A stretch of DNA of 31,104 bases from the NCBI GenBank assembly GCA_001801485.1, contig MGXV01000019.1:1-31104 (forward strand), read 5' to 3'. Every line of letters begins with the position of its first letter. Position 1 is the first letter of the stretch. Below, piece after piece: positions 1 to 9,139 of this stretch. The DNA comes from Gammaproteobacteria bacterium RIFCSPHIGHO2_12_FULL_37_14. Lineage in GTDB: Bacteria > Pseudomonadota > Gammaproteobacteria > DSM-16500. The notes beneath the pieces were generated by a model. It was not told the origin of the DNA. It ran no database searches and saw nothing but the letters and a program-made list of their open reading frames with translations. The translations under genes were made by a program, and so were the position numbers.

Positions 1-804
1 ATACGTGAATACGCCTGCCGCTGTTTCATCTGAATGTGCTTTCTTATCGACTTTCGCATAATATTCGTCTGGGCAAAAACGAGTAGTTAACCGATCTAAG
101 CGATCGGTAAAACATTGGATGTATTTAATTCGCAATTCATCTGCCAACTCAAGTTGAGTTGCTACTTCCCATAAAACAGCTTCAATTTCGTTTTGCTTTT
201 CAATAATGGCTCGAATTTGATTTTTAATTTCTTCTTGATTTAAATTTGCAAACCATTCTTGGAAGAAACCACCATTTTCATCAATATCTATTTCCCTGAT
301 TAAACTCGGCTCTTCCTTACGTTCTTCTCCTAACGATCGAAAAATAAAATTAGCGCCTGCATCTATGCAATAAACTTCTCCTTGGGCATTAATTACAAAA
401 TTACCATCTTTTGTAATATCAATATTTCCTAATAAAATATGCGCCATAAAAAATTGACTATTGTTGTGGGCAATAAGAGCACGGTGATTGTCATGATGAT
501 GCGGAACAATATACTCACTCACTTGAAATATACCCATGTGAGACGGCAATTCTAACTGACTTGCCAAAAGTGGCGGTAACTCTCGACATATTTGTACACG
601 AGGTACTGGCACTCCTAAGGCTTGATAAAGAAAATTAGTCAGTATCTCTATTTTAATTGCATCTGCATGAGCACCATATTTCAATACGACACTATGACCA
701 GTTTTTTCATTCGTCAACTGATAGGTGCTAGCCGTCCCACCGCCCAAGGAAGTCACGCTGGTGTAATCATTTAAATCTTTAGGAAATAGCGGGATAATTC
801 TCAT
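1..804 (-). CDS. Kinase-like protein, 3' end outside the window
   Basis: This reading frame opens with ATG at 804 and stays open for 268 codons to the window edge, so the C-terminus is missing. The N-terminus has a Gly-rich loop (LGGGTASTY, residues 20-28), then VVLKYG with Lys42, then a helix carrying Glu53, and then LGVPVP (63-68). Further on are LGNIDI (125-130), Asn135 and CIDAGANFIFRSLGE (146-160). This order of Gly-rich loop, Lys, Glu, catalytic-type Asp/Asn and a metal-type IDxG motif resembles the HipA/PI3K-like branch of the protein-kinase fold, which includes bacterial effector kinases. A TATAAT-like -10 box lies on the minus strand at 832-837. The exact family and substrate (protein or lipid) are not recognised. 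The fold assignment is inference from motif order; the open frame itself is certain. Confidence 0.6.
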   Translation of the reverse strand, partial: MRIIPLFPKDLNDYTSVTSLGGGTASTYQLTNEKTGHSVVLKYGAHADAIKIEILTNFLYQALGVPVPRVQICRELPPLLASQLELPSHMGIFQVSEYIVPHHHDNHRALIAHNNSQFFMAHILLGNIDITKDGNFVINAQGEVYCIDAGANFIFRSLGEERKEEPSLIREIDIDENGGFFQEWFANLNQEEIKNQIRAIIEKQNEIEAVLWEVATQLELADELRIKYIQCFTDRLDRLTTRFCPDEYYAKVDKKAHSDETAAGVFTY

Positions 805-1175
805 TTTTTAGATTCTTTTTTATATAAAATGATTATATTGGGTAATATTAGCACAATCTCGGTGAGAAAAAAATAAAAAATCATCCCTGTGAGTCGATAT
901 CAAATCTTATCTGCTATTTGCTCTTATTTACTAAGTCTGATATAAAGGGAAAAAATAAAAGACACCCTTAAGGTTCCCTTAATAATATGCAGGCAATAAT
1001 TTAAACACAAAAAACGGGCTGGACGGTATGCAATCTTCTTTGAGTCTAGTTAGATATCAATGTCACTTTTACCACTACAACATAGGTATGTTGCAATCAC
1101 AAATAAATTTTTTGAATGATCATTTTGAATTTAAAAACATTTTTATCTTAATCACCCAACCAATGGAATTTACAT
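805..1175. other. Divergent intergenic region, 371 bases, no gene seen
   Basis: This AT-rich gap lies between the kinase-like gene (-) and the MFS gene (+). It holds a perfect TATAAT on the minus strand (832-837), about 28 bases before the kinase-like ATG and without a convincing -35 box. It also holds a 16-base dyad at 1078-1093 and a 10-base palindrome at 1115-1124. I see no open frame with a ribosome site and no RNA gene. Confidence 0.5.
1078..1093. promoter_or_regulatory. Inverted repeat, possible operator of the MFS gene
   Basis: CAACATA and TATGTTG are perfect 7-base inverted repeats separated by GG. The dyad sits about 80 bases before the MFS start. The size and position would suit a dimeric regulator, but no binding protein can be named. 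Confidence 0.3.
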
Positions 1176-2540
1176 ATGCAAGCAAATAATCGCGTGATGT
1201 CGTTTTCGATTTTAAGATCATTTTATCCTTGGATGATCGTCAGCTGTGGCATGTTATTTTACTGTTACAACTATTTTCTCCGCGTTTCTCCTGGTGTCAT
1301 GCAACCTGAACTCTCTGAAGCCTTTCATATCACTGCAACACAATTTGGTACACTCGCCGCTTTTTATTACTACGCTTATACTCCCATGCAATTACCTGCT
1401 GGCATGATCTATGACAAGTTTGGTGTACGCTTTGTGCTTTGTGCTGCTTGTTTAATAGCAGTCATGGGCTTAAGTGTATTTATCACTGCTGATAACCTCA
1501 TGATGGCTAAAACCGGCCGATTCATGATTGGTTTGGGAAGTGCATTTGCCTATATTGGTACCCTCAAATTAGCCTCCATTTGGCTACCGCCTCGTCGTTT
1601 TGGTATGGTAGCCGGTCTGGCTACTGCAGTAGGGATGACAGCTGGAACAGTATCTCAAAAATATCTCACGCATGCACTTGAGACAATTGGTTATCAAGCC
1701 GCTCTGCATACTGCATTAATTGCGGGAGTAGGATTGAGCATCCTCATCATCTTATTAGTAAGAAATCGACCAAAAAATTTAAATGGCTCAGCAACTGAAA
1801 TACATGTTCCAATGAATATTAAGCAATTATGGGGCGCATTACGGATTATTTTTACTAATCCACAAATGTGGTTAATTGGAATTATTGGCTGTCTTTTGTA
1901 TTTACCTTCCTCAGTCTTTTTAGATCTCTGGGGAGTTCCCTATTTAAGAGCTGTTTATCATCTCACACCTGAACAAGCTGTACTCATCTCTAGTTATACA
2001 TTTTATGGTTGGATTATTTCCTGCCCTATTATTGGGGCTATTTCTGATAAAATTAAACGTCGTCGCTTGCCATTGACAGCAACAGGATTGGTTGCTGCAA
2101 TATTACTTTGCGTCGTATTTTATTCATCTAGTATTAGTGTATCCGCCTTATATATAGTTTTCTTCCTCATTGGTTTTTGTTGTGGCGCGCATCCTTTATG
2201 TTTTGCATTAGGTAAAGAAAATAATCCTATTCAAATTTCAGGAACAGCTGTTGCCGTTACCAATATGCTTATTATGGCTGGTGGTGTTATTTTTCAGCCC
2301 GTTGTAGGTAAATTATTAGATTTTCATACAAGCCATCCTGCAGGCGTAGACAGTTTGCCCGTTTATTCAGGCGGCGATTATACTTTTGCAATGAGCGTCG
2401 TACCGATAGGTGTTGCGATAGGAATTTTTCTATCTTTCTTTCTCAAAGAAACTTATTGCGAATCACAAGCGAAAGCCGCAGATGAAAGAATTTTCCAAAC
2501 TAATCGTTTGGAACCGATAGCTGAGCCAATAGCGAATTAG
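1176..2540 (+). CDS. Major facilitator superfamily transporter
   Basis: A 454-residue polytopic inner-membrane protein, predicted from hydrophobic segments to have about 12 membrane helices. The MFS signature [10 protein letters not shown] (76-85) lies between helices 2 and 3. A matching loop [11 protein letters not shown] (287-297) lies in the second half, as expected for the two six-helix repeats. GGA at 1165-1167 is 8 bases from the ATG and serves as a modest ribosome site. The stop overlaps the hemF stop tail-to-tail by four bases, so the two genes are convergent with no space for a conventional terminator. The substrate cannot be read from the sequence. Legionella and Coxiella carry many MFS carriers of this general type, including Pht amino-acid/nucleoside transporters, but I cannot place it among them. 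Confidence 0.9.
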   Translation: MQANNRVMSFSILRSFYPWMIVSCGMLFYCYNYFLRVSPGVMQPELSEAFHITATQFGTLAAFYYYAYTPMQLPAGMIYDKFGVRFVLCAACLIAVMGLSVFITADNLMMAKTGRFMIGLGSAFAYIGTLKLASIWLPPRRFGMVAGLATAVGMTAGTVSQKYLTHALETIGYQAALHTALIAGVGLSILIILLVRNRPKNLNGSATEIHVPMNIKQLWGALRIIFTNPQMWLIGIIGCLLYLPSSVFLDLWGVPYLRAVYHLTPEQAVLISSYTFYGWIISCPIIGAISDKIKRRRLPLTATGLVAAILLCVVFYSSSISVSALYIVFFLIGFCCGAHPLCFALGKENNPIQISGTAVAVTNMLIMAGGVIFQPVVGKLLDFHTSHPAGVDSLPVYSGGDYTFAMSVVPIGVAIGIFLSFFLKETYCESQAKAADERIFQTNRLEPIAEPIAN

Positions 2541-3475
2541 ACCCATTCTCTCGCTATTAAAAATTCTTTTTGTAAATTAGCTTCAGGTGAGTCGAATGGA
2601 AATTGAACATCATAACTCCACTTTACTAATGGTGGTAATGACATCAAAATTGATTCTGTGCGGCCACCTGATTGCAAACCAAATAAGGTACCGCGATCAT
2701 ATAGTAAATTAAATTCCACATATCGACCGCGTCGATACAATTGAAAATGACGTTGAGCATCACCCGTTGGATGTTGTTTACGACGAGCAATAATCGGTTG
2801 ATAAGCTTGAATATAACCATTACCAACTTGCTGCATGAATGCAAAACAACGTTCAAATCCCCAGTGATTTAAATCATCAAAAAAAATTCCGCCAATACCA
2901 CGCGCTTCATTGCGATGTGGCAGAAAAAAATATTCATCGCACCATTTTTTATATTTAGAATAAACATCTTTGCCAAATGGATCACAAACTGCTTTTGCCT
3001 TGTGATGCCAATGCACACAATCCTCAACAAAACCATAATAGGGAGTCAGATCAAAACCACCGCCAAACCACCATGAAGAACGTTTTTTGGTATTAGTCGC
3101 AATAATAAAACGTACATTCATATGTGAAGTCGGAACATAGGGATTGGCAGGATGCACCACTACCGATACGCCTAATGCTTGAAATTCAGTGTCGATTAAT
3201 TCAGGACGATTTTCGGTTGCTGCTTTTGGTAGTGCTTTACCATATACATGAGAAAAATTAACGCCAGCTTTTTCAATGACATTTCCTTCTGCTAAAACAC
3301 GCGTCACACCACCGCCTCCTTGGCGATATTCCCACTGATCTTCTACAAATTTTGCGTGTGGTTCTTCTAGCTCAATTGCATGACAGATGCATTTTTGTAA
3401 ATCTAGCAAATACGATTCAATCACCGCGACTGTTGTATCTGTATCAATATTTTCAACAGAATCAGAAGGCATCAT
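2537..3475 (-). CDS. hemF: Oxygen-dependent coproporphyrinogen III oxidase
   Basis: HemF oxidatively decarboxylates coproporphyrinogen III to protoporphyrinogen IX using O2, a late step of haem synthesis in the cytoplasm. The 312-residue length is normal. Family blocks are clear: PTSHMNVRF (115-123) with the conserved His118, [15 protein letters not shown] (133-147), [12 protein letters not shown] (157-168), [12 protein letters not shown] (191-202) and [17 protein letters not shown] (247-263), followed by [17 protein letters not shown]. The start used here has a second ATG directly after it and only a weak ribosome site. It overlaps the end of cydX by 14 bases, so translation is probably coupled to the oxidase genes. 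Being O2-dependent and placed with a cytochrome bd oxidase, it likely supplies haem for that complex; this link is inference. Confidence 0.97.
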   Translation of the reverse strand: MMPSDSVENIDTDTTVAVIESYLLDLQKCICHAIELEEPHAKFVEDQWEYRQGGGGVTRVLAEGNVIEKAGVNFSHVYGKALPKAATENRPELIDTEFQALGVSVVVHPANPYVPTSHMNVRFIIATNTKKRSSWWFGGGFDLTPYYGFVEDCVHWHHKAKAVCDPFGKDVYSKYKKWCDEYFFLPHRNEARGIGGIFFDDLNHWGFERCFAFMQQVGNGYIQAYQPIIARRKQHPTGDAQRHFQLYRRGRYVEFNLLYDRGTLFGLQSGGRTESILMSLPPLVKWSYDVQFPFDSPEANLQKEFLIAREWV

Positions 3476-3569
3476 GGGTATCGTGGCTATCTAATTCTAT
3501 CCAAAGCGCATTAAACACTGCAAAGCTACAAGCAAATGCTGTACCTAATATCCAAGCAAAATACCACAT
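3462..3569 (-). CDS. cydX: Cytochrome bd oxidase small subunit CydX
   Basis: A 35-codon gene in the gap between cydB and hemF. The peptide begins [16 protein letters not shown], continues [14 protein letters not shown] and ends in a short acidic tail. The start MWYFxWILG and the single membrane helix followed by NAxWxE are the hallmarks of CydX, the small subunit that stabilises the haems of cytochrome bd. A strong ribosome site (GGGGAGG) lies five bases before the ATG. It follows cydB after 42 bases and its last 14 bases overlap the hemF start, giving the order cydA-cydB-cydX-hemF. Its short length explains why gene finders may miss it. Alternative explanations are unlikely given sequence, position and ribosome site together. 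Confidence 0.95.
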   Translation of the reverse strand: MWYFAWILGTAFACSFAVFNALWIELDSHDTHDAF

Positions 3570-3611
3570 GATAACCTCCCCAGAAATTCTAATGCAATGC
3601 TGTCACTTTTA

Positions 3612-4751
3612 TTAATACAATCTATTTTCTTTATCTTCCAAAATATTACGCTCGCTCACTTTGCCCCGTAATGCGTAATAAACCCATGACGTGTATAAAA
3701 AAATAATAGGCAAAAAGACAATGACTGCAGCAAGCATTAATAACAAAGTAAATTGTCCTGATGAAGCATCCCAGACTAATAAGCTAGATTGTAAGTCAGT
3801 CGTTGAAGGTAGAATAAAGGGAAACATACTAACACCGACGGTACTAATGATGCCTATGATGCTCAAGCCACTACAAATAAATGCAAATCGACTATTTCCA
3901 AGATGTGCAGTAATAAAAGCACCCAAAGCACCAATAAATCCGAGTGTTGGTGCAGCAATGGTAAAAGGATAATGTGAATAGTTTTGCAGCCATCCTCCCA
4001 ATAGGGTGGTGACTTCTTTATGCAAAGGATTGGAATAAGCCAATGGATCGGCATGGATGACAGCAAATCCCATGAGACGCGCAACCCATAAACCACCCAC
4101 TGCAAAACAAATAATGAGGAACACAGCAGCACATCTGGACCAAAAAATGGCTCGCGGGCGTATTGGATTTTCTGTTTTAATGGCAAGATACAACCCGCCG
4201 TGCATCACCAACATCATTAAACTGGTTAAACCACACCACCAAGCAAATGGTTGAAATAAATCAGTGAATGAACCTGTATAGTAAATTCGCAAAGTATCAT
4301 CGAAATGAAATGATACGCCTAGCAAAATATTTCCCACTAAAATACCAAATATAACAGCAGGGAAAATTCCACCGAAAAATACACCCCAATCCCAGAATCG
4401 TCGCCAAAATAAATGCGGTAATTTGCTACGATATTTAAAACTGACAGGACGTGAAATGCCTAATGTTAACAATAACAACATCATGATAAAGTAAAATCCT
4501 GAAAATGCTACGGCATAAACAAATGGCCAAGCAGCAAAAATTGCTCCTGCACCTAAGATGATCCAAACTTGATTCCCTTCCCAAAATGGACCAATCGTAT
4601 TTAAAACAACACGCCTTTCAGTTTCATTTTTAGCAACGAGTGGTAAGAGAATAGCTGCTCCCAAATCAAAACCATCGGTCACAGCAAAACCTATGAATAG
4701 TACGCCAAGCAGCACCCACCAAATGATTCGTAAGGTTTCAATATCTAGCAT
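3612..4751 (-). CDS. cydB: Cytochrome bd ubiquinol oxidase subunit II
   Basis: CydB is the second large membrane subunit of the bd-type quinol oxidase, which reduces O2 to water with high affinity. It is 379 residues long, the same as the E. coli protein. The N-terminal TDGFDLGAAILLPLVA (25-40) with conserved acidic residues and the block NTIGPFWEGNQVWIILGAGAIF are typical, followed by many hydrophobic helices. A GGAG ribosome site lies just before the ATG. It begins 37 bases after cydA and is followed by cydX. Confidence 0.97.
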   Translation of the reverse strand: MLDIETLRIIWWVLLGVLFIGFAVTDGFDLGAAILLPLVAKNETERRVVLNTIGPFWEGNQVWIILGAGAIFAAWPFVYAVAFSGFYFIMMLLLLTLGISRPVSFKYRSKLPHLFWRRFWDWGVFFGGIFPAVIFGILVGNILLGVSFHFDDTLRIYYTGSFTDLFQPFAWWCGLTSLMMLVMHGGLYLAIKTENPIRPRAIFWSRCAAVFLIICFAVGGLWVARLMGFAVIHADPLAYSNPLHKEVTTLLGGWLQNYSHYPFTIAAPTLGFIGALGAFITAHLGNSRFAFICSGLSIIGIISTVGVSMFPFILPSTTDLQSSLLVWDASSGQFTLLLMLAAVIVFLPIIFLYTSWVYYALRGKVSERNILEDKENRLY

Positions 4752-4788
4752 TGAAATCTCCTAGTTGTTGAATGTCAGACAAAACACT

Positions 4789-6327
4789 TTAATTCAGCTT
4801 CATTTTCAATTTATCTGGGCCAAGACGAATATATTTCACCATTAAATAAATTTCGACGACTGCTAATGCGGTATAAAATAAAATAAAACCACTTAAAGAA
4901 ATCCATAAATCAGTAGCTGTTAATGAAGATGCCGCCATGAAAGTTGGTAATAAACCATCCACTACCCAAGGCTGACGTCCATATTCAGCCACTACCCAAC
5001 CCATTTCAGCAGCAAGCCAAGGTAACGGTAAACTAAATAAAGCTAGCCATAAAAACCACCGATTACTACTAACTCGACGACGAACTGCTAAATAATATGC
5101 AAGAGCAAATAATACTATAAAATAAAAACCCAAGCCTACCATCACTCGAAAAGTCCAAAATAAGGTAAATACATCTGGAACAGTATACCAAGCCGCATCT
5201 TTGATTTGATTCTCTGTTGCTCCAGTCACATCCTCTGTAAAATGCTTTAATAGAAATCCATAACCAATATTATTTTGATTTTCTTCTAGTATCGCTGCTG
5301 CCTTTTTATTATTTGGATTTTTAATTAATTGATCCAATGCTCCATAGGCACGCATACCACTTTTGATGCGGGTCTGTGCTTGGTCGACCAAATCGAAAAT
5401 ACCGTAGACAGGTTGATGAATGGAGCGCGTGGCAATTAATCCTAAAAGATAAGGAATTTTTAGCGTATACCGAGTAACGTGATCCTCTTGATCAGGAAAA
5501 CCAATCACGGTGAGCCCAGCGGGAGCAGGCTCTGTTTCCCACATACCCTCAATAGCAGCTATTTTCATTTTTTGATTCTGACCGGCTAAATATCCGCTTT
5601 CATCACCCAGTACAACGACACATAGCGCTGAAGCCAACCCGAATGCAGCGGCGACCATCATCGATCGCTTAGCAAATGCGACATTGCGCCCTCGTAATAA
5701 AAAATAAGCGCTAACCGATAATACAAACATTGATCCGGTGACATATCCAGCACTAATGGTATGCACAAATTTAGCCTGAGCAACCTCATTAAATAAAACC
5801 GCATAAAAATCGTGCAATTCCATACGCATGGTATGGTAATCAAAGTGAGCACCCAGTGGATTTTGCATCCACCCATTGGCAACCAATATCCACAACGCTG
5901 AAAAACTCGCCCCAGCTGCCAGCATCCAGGTTACAAATAAATGCGCACCTCTCGATATTCTTTCCCAACCAAAGAAAAAAATGCCGATAAAGGTTGCTTC
6001 AAGAAAAAAAGCCATCAATCCTTCAATGGCAAGTGGTGTACCAAATACATCGCCAACGTAATGCGAATAATACGACCAATTGGTACCAAATTGAAATTCT
6101 AAGGTCACGCCGGTCGCTACACCCATCGCAACATTAATCCCAAATAACAATCCCCAATATTGAGTCATCGTGCGCCAAATTGGCCGATTGGAAATAAAAT
6201 AAACCGTTTCCATAATGCCCAACAAAGTTGATAAGCCAAGTGTCAACGGTACAAATAGAAAATGGTAGAGAGCGGTCATCCCAAATTGCAGTCGTGACAA
6301 CATCACAACTTCATTGGCAGGTAGCAT
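4789..6327 (-). CDS. cydA: Cytochrome bd ubiquinol oxidase subunit I
   Basis: CydA carries the three haems and the quinol site of cytochrome bd in the inner membrane. I choose the ATG at 6327 (512 residues) over an upstream in-frame start near 6378. The sequence AAGGGG lies a good distance before 6327, and the protein then begins MLPANEVVMLSRLQF like other CydA proteins. His22 in TALYHFLFVPLTLGL matches the haem-ligand His19 of E. coli. The quinol-loop region has GDESGY, KMKIAAIEGMWETEPAPAG and a long insertion, so this is a long-Q-loop CydA. FWTFRVMVGLG holds the Met that ligates haem b558. It heads the run cydA-cydB-cydX-hemF and is divergent from acnA. Confidence 0.96.
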   Translation of the reverse strand: MLPANEVVMLSRLQFGMTALYHFLFVPLTLGLSTLLGIMETVYFISNRPIWRTMTQYWGLLFGINVAMGVATGVTLEFQFGTNWSYYSHYVGDVFGTPLAIEGLMAFFLEATFIGIFFFGWERISRGAHLFVTWMLAAGASFSALWILVANGWMQNPLGAHFDYHTMRMELHDFYAVLFNEVAQAKFVHTISAGYVTGSMFVLSVSAYFLLRGRNVAFAKRSMMVAAAFGLASALCVVVLGDESGYLAGQNQKMKIAAIEGMWETEPAPAGLTVIGFPDQEDHVTRYTLKIPYLLGLIATRSIHQPVYGIFDLVDQAQTRIKSGMRAYGALDQLIKNPNNKKAAAILEENQNNIGYGFLLKHFTEDVTGATENQIKDAAWYTVPDVFTLFWTFRVMVGLGFYFIVLFALAYYLAVRRRVSSNRWFLWLALFSLPLPWLAAEMGWVVAEYGRQPWVVDGLLPTFMAASSLTATDLWISLSGFILFYTALAVVEIYLMVKYIRLGPDKLKMKLN

Positions 6328-6416
6328 AGCAAGTCCCCTTAGAATGGGTATAATGTAGATTCGGTAGTTGATTGCCAAATCTAGGATAATAATACGACAT
6401 AATTCGGAGAACAGCT
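6328..6416. promoter_or_regulatory. Divergent promoter region cydA / acnA
   Basis: This 89-base spacer must hold both promoters. On the minus strand a good candidate for cydA is TTGGCA (+ strand 6373-6378), 17 bases, then CATTAT (6350-6355). On the plus strand the AT-rich block near 6383-6393 (GATAATAATAC) could be the acnA -10 region, but its -35 is unclear. The acnA ribosome site GGAGA is at 6406-6410. I looked for an FNR-type dyad; only a half-site TTGAT is present. Confidence 0.4.
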
Positions 6417-9089
6417 ATGCCCTCGATAGATTCCTTCAAAACATCTTGCCAATTAACCGTCAATAATATTTCCTACGATTATTACAGTCTCCTCGTATTA
6501 GAAAAGAAAACTGGGATGAAGGGCATTTCTCGACTTCCATTTTCTTTGAAAATTTTGTTAGAAAATTTATTGCGGCATGAAGATGATATCACTGTCTCTG
6601 AGATGGATATTAAAGCAATTGTAGCTTGGCTACAGACGAAAAAATCTCATCGAGAAATTGCTTATCGACCAGCACGCGTACTCATGCAAGATTTTACTGG
6701 AGTTCCAGCAATAGTTGATTTAGGTGCCATGCGTGATGCCCTAAAAAAAATGGGCGGAGATCCTGAAAAAATCAATCCATTATCGCCTGTCGATTTGATT
6801 ATTGATCATTCCATCCAAGTAGATGCATTTGCCAGCAAAGAAGCCATCTCTATTAATGCACACAAAGAAATGCAAAGAAACAATGAACGCTACGCTTTTT
6901 TGCGGTGGGGACAAACAGCATTCAATAATTTTCGGGTTGTTCCACCAGATACTGGAATCTGTCATCAAGTGAATCTCGAATTTCTTGCTAAAACAGTTTG
7001 GCATAGTAATGAAAATGGGCAGCAACTAGCTTACCCTGATACCTTAGTCGGTACAGATAGTCATACAACGATGATTAATGGCTTAGGTGTATTGGGATGG
7101 GGTGTGGGCGGCATTGAGGCAGAAGCCGCCATGTTAGGTCAACCCATTTCTATGCTGATTCCAGAGGTCGTTGGCGTACGATTAACAGGTAAGTTAAATG
7201 AAGGGGTAACAGCCACTGATTTGGTTTTAACCTTAACCCAACTCTTGCGTAAAAAAGGTGTCGTAGGAAAATTTGTCGAATATTACGGACCAGGATTGAG
7301 CGATTTACCTGTCGCTGACCGCGCGACAATCGCCAATATGGCGCCTGAATATGGCGCTACTTGTGGCTTTTTTCCAGTGGATCAAGCCACCATCAATTAT
7401 TTACAATTAACGGGACGTGACCAACAAACCACTGATTTGGTTGAGAGCTATGCTAAAGCTCAAGGTTTATGGTATGAAAAAGCGAATCCCGAACCACTTT
7501 TTACTGACATACTCGAACTAGATTTATCTAGCGTTCAATCTAGTGTTGCTGGCCCTAAACGTCCGCAAGATCGTGTTGAATTAAGCCAATTAAAACAAGC
7601 ATCCGAAAAACTTTTGCTAGATGTTAATCGTGCATCCGAACAAAATACGGCTTTCAAAACTCAAGATGGCCTCGATTTACATCATCATGATGTGGTCATC
7701 GCTGCGATTACCAGTTGTACCAACACATCGAATCCTAGCGTTTTAATGGCTGCTGGATTGGTAGCTAAAAAAGCAATTGAAAAAGGTTTGCAACGTAAAC
7801 CCTGGGTCAAAACATCACTCGCACCAGGCTCACAAGTCGTCACACAATATTTGCAAACAGCAGGATTACAAACTTACCTTAATCAATTAGGATTTGACTT
7901 AGTAGGGTATGGTTGCACCACTTGTATTGGTAATTCAGGTCCACTCGCTGATCCGATTGCAGATACCATCTCAGAACACGATTTAATCGTTTCTGCTGTA
8001 TTGTCCGGCAATCGTAATTTTGAAGGACGTATCCATCCCCAAGTGAAAGCCAATTGGTTAGCTTCCCCGCCTTTAGTTGTCATTTTTGCACTCGTTGGCA
8101 CGACACTCATTGATTTAACGACAGAAGCTATCGGTCAAGATAAACAGGGAAAACCTATTTTTCTTAAAGATATTTGGCCATCGAATGCAGAAGTCGCTCA
8201 GGAAGTAGCTAAAGTTAGCCATCGAATGTTCCATGAACAATATGCCGATGTATTTACTGGTAACGAGGAATGGCGAGCATTAAAGGTACCAGCTGGTGAA
8301 ACCTATCAATGGCAAAAAGATTCGACTTATATTCAACACCCACCTTTTTTCAATAAGATGGAAATCAAACCTCACAAAATACATGATATTAAACATGCAC
8401 GCATTTTGGCCGTGCTGGGGGACAGTATTACGACTGATCATATCTCGCCTGCTGGTTCAATCAAGCCTGATAGCCCAGCGGGCAAATATTTACAATCGAA
8501 GGGAATTGCTATCCAAGATTTCAATTCATACGGCGCTAGACGAGGTAATCATGAGGTCATGATTCGTGGCACATTCGCCAATATTCGTATTAAAAATGAA
8601 ATGGTACCTGGCATAGAAGGTGGCATGACTATGTATTATCCCAATAAAGAAGTCATGACGATTTATGATGCCGCTATGCGTTATCAAACTGAAGAAATTC
8701 CATTAATTATTGTCGCCGGAAAAGAATACGGCACTGGATCGTCACGTGATTGGGCTGCTAAAGGACCAAAATTGCAAGGCGTAGCAGCAGTCATTGCAGA
8801 AAGTTTTGAACGTATTCATCGGTCTAATTTAATTGGCATGGGAATTATTCCATTGCAATTTAAAGAAGGAGAAACACGTCAAACACTCAAACTATGTGGC
8901 GCTGAAAAAATACACATCATGGACTTAGATAACAACATGAAACCCTCTGCAGAAATTCAAGCCATTATTCACCGTGAAGATGGCTCGAAAACAACTGTCA
9001 CTTTTCTAAGTCGCATTGAGACACAAAATGAAATTGAGTACTATCGAAATGGCGGTATTTTACAGTATGTATTGCGGAAAATGTTGTAG
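6417..9089 (+). CDS. acnA: Aconitate hydratase A
   Basis: AcnA interconverts citrate and isocitrate in the TCA cycle through a 4Fe-4S cluster. At 890 residues it is one shorter than E. coli AcnA and belongs to the AcnA/IRP1 branch, not AcnB. The cluster ligands are visible: Cys434 in AITSCTNTSNPS, and Cys500 and Cys503 in YGCTTCIGNSG. The block DSHTTMINGLGVLGWGVGG lies in the first half. The swivel domain has SRDWAAKGP and ERIHRSNLIGMGI in the C-terminal quarter. Ribosome site GGAGA precedes the ATG by six bases. It is divergent from cydA and convergent with the giant gene downstream, so it is probably its own transcription unit. Confidence 0.98.
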   Translation: MPSIDSFKTSCQLTVNNISYDYYSLLVLEKKTGMKGISRLPFSLKILLENLLRHEDDITVSEMDIKAIVAWLQTKKSHREIAYRPARVLMQDFTGVPAIVDLGAMRDALKKMGGDPEKINPLSPVDLIIDHSIQVDAFASKEAISINAHKEMQRNNERYAFLRWGQTAFNNFRVVPPDTGICHQVNLEFLAKTVWHSNENGQQLAYPDTLVGTDSHTTMINGLGVLGWGVGGIEAEAAMLGQPISMLIPEVVGVRLTGKLNEGVTATDLVLTLTQLLRKKGVVGKFVEYYGPGLSDLPVADRATIANMAPEYGATCGFFPVDQATINYLQLTGRDQQTTDLVESYAKAQGLWYEKANPEPLFTDILELDLSSVQSSVAGPKRPQDRVELSQLKQASEKLLLDVNRASEQNTAFKTQDGLDLHHHDVVIAAITSCTNTSNPSVLMAAGLVAKKAIEKGLQRKPWVKTSLAPGSQVVTQYLQTAGLQTYLNQLGFDLVGYGCTTCIGNSGPLADPIADTISEHDLIVSAVLSGNRNFEGRIHPQVKANWLASPPLVVIFALVGTTLIDLTTEAIGQDKQGKPIFLKDIWPSNAEVAQEVAKVSHRMFHEQYADVFTGNEEWRALKVPAGETYQWQKDSTYIQHPPFFNKMEIKPHKIHDIKHARILAVLGDSITTDHISPAGSIKPDSPAGKYLQSKGIAIQDFNSYGARRGNHEVMIRGTFANIRIKNEMVPGIEGGMTMYYPNKEVMTIYDAAMRYQTEEIPLIIVAGKEYGTGSSRDWAAKGPKLQGVAAVIAESFERIHRSNLIGMGIIPLQFKEGETRQTLKLCGAEKIHIMDLDNNMKPSAEIQAIIHREDGSKTTVTFLSRIETQNEIEYYRNGGILQYVLRKML

Positions 9090-9139
9090 AGATGAATCAT
9101 CCCCTCTACTAACTTCAGTGTGGGAGAGAGTCGTGAGAG

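Noticed and set aside
3352..3615. Plus-strand frame across the cydX/hemF junction
   Set aside because: It is antisense to hemF and cydX, both of which are supported by family motifs.
6328..6378. Longer cydA start near 6378
   Set aside because: The added 17 residues are unlike CydA, would take up most of the divergent promoter region, and the ATG at 6327 has a much better ribosome site.
6328..6416. FNR site between cydA and acnA
   Set aside because: TTGAT is present but the second half does not match ATCAA at the right spacing.
9090..9139. Terminator between acnA and the giant gene
   Set aside because: Only a short imperfect dyad (CTAACT/AGTTAG) is present, with no U-tract in either direction.
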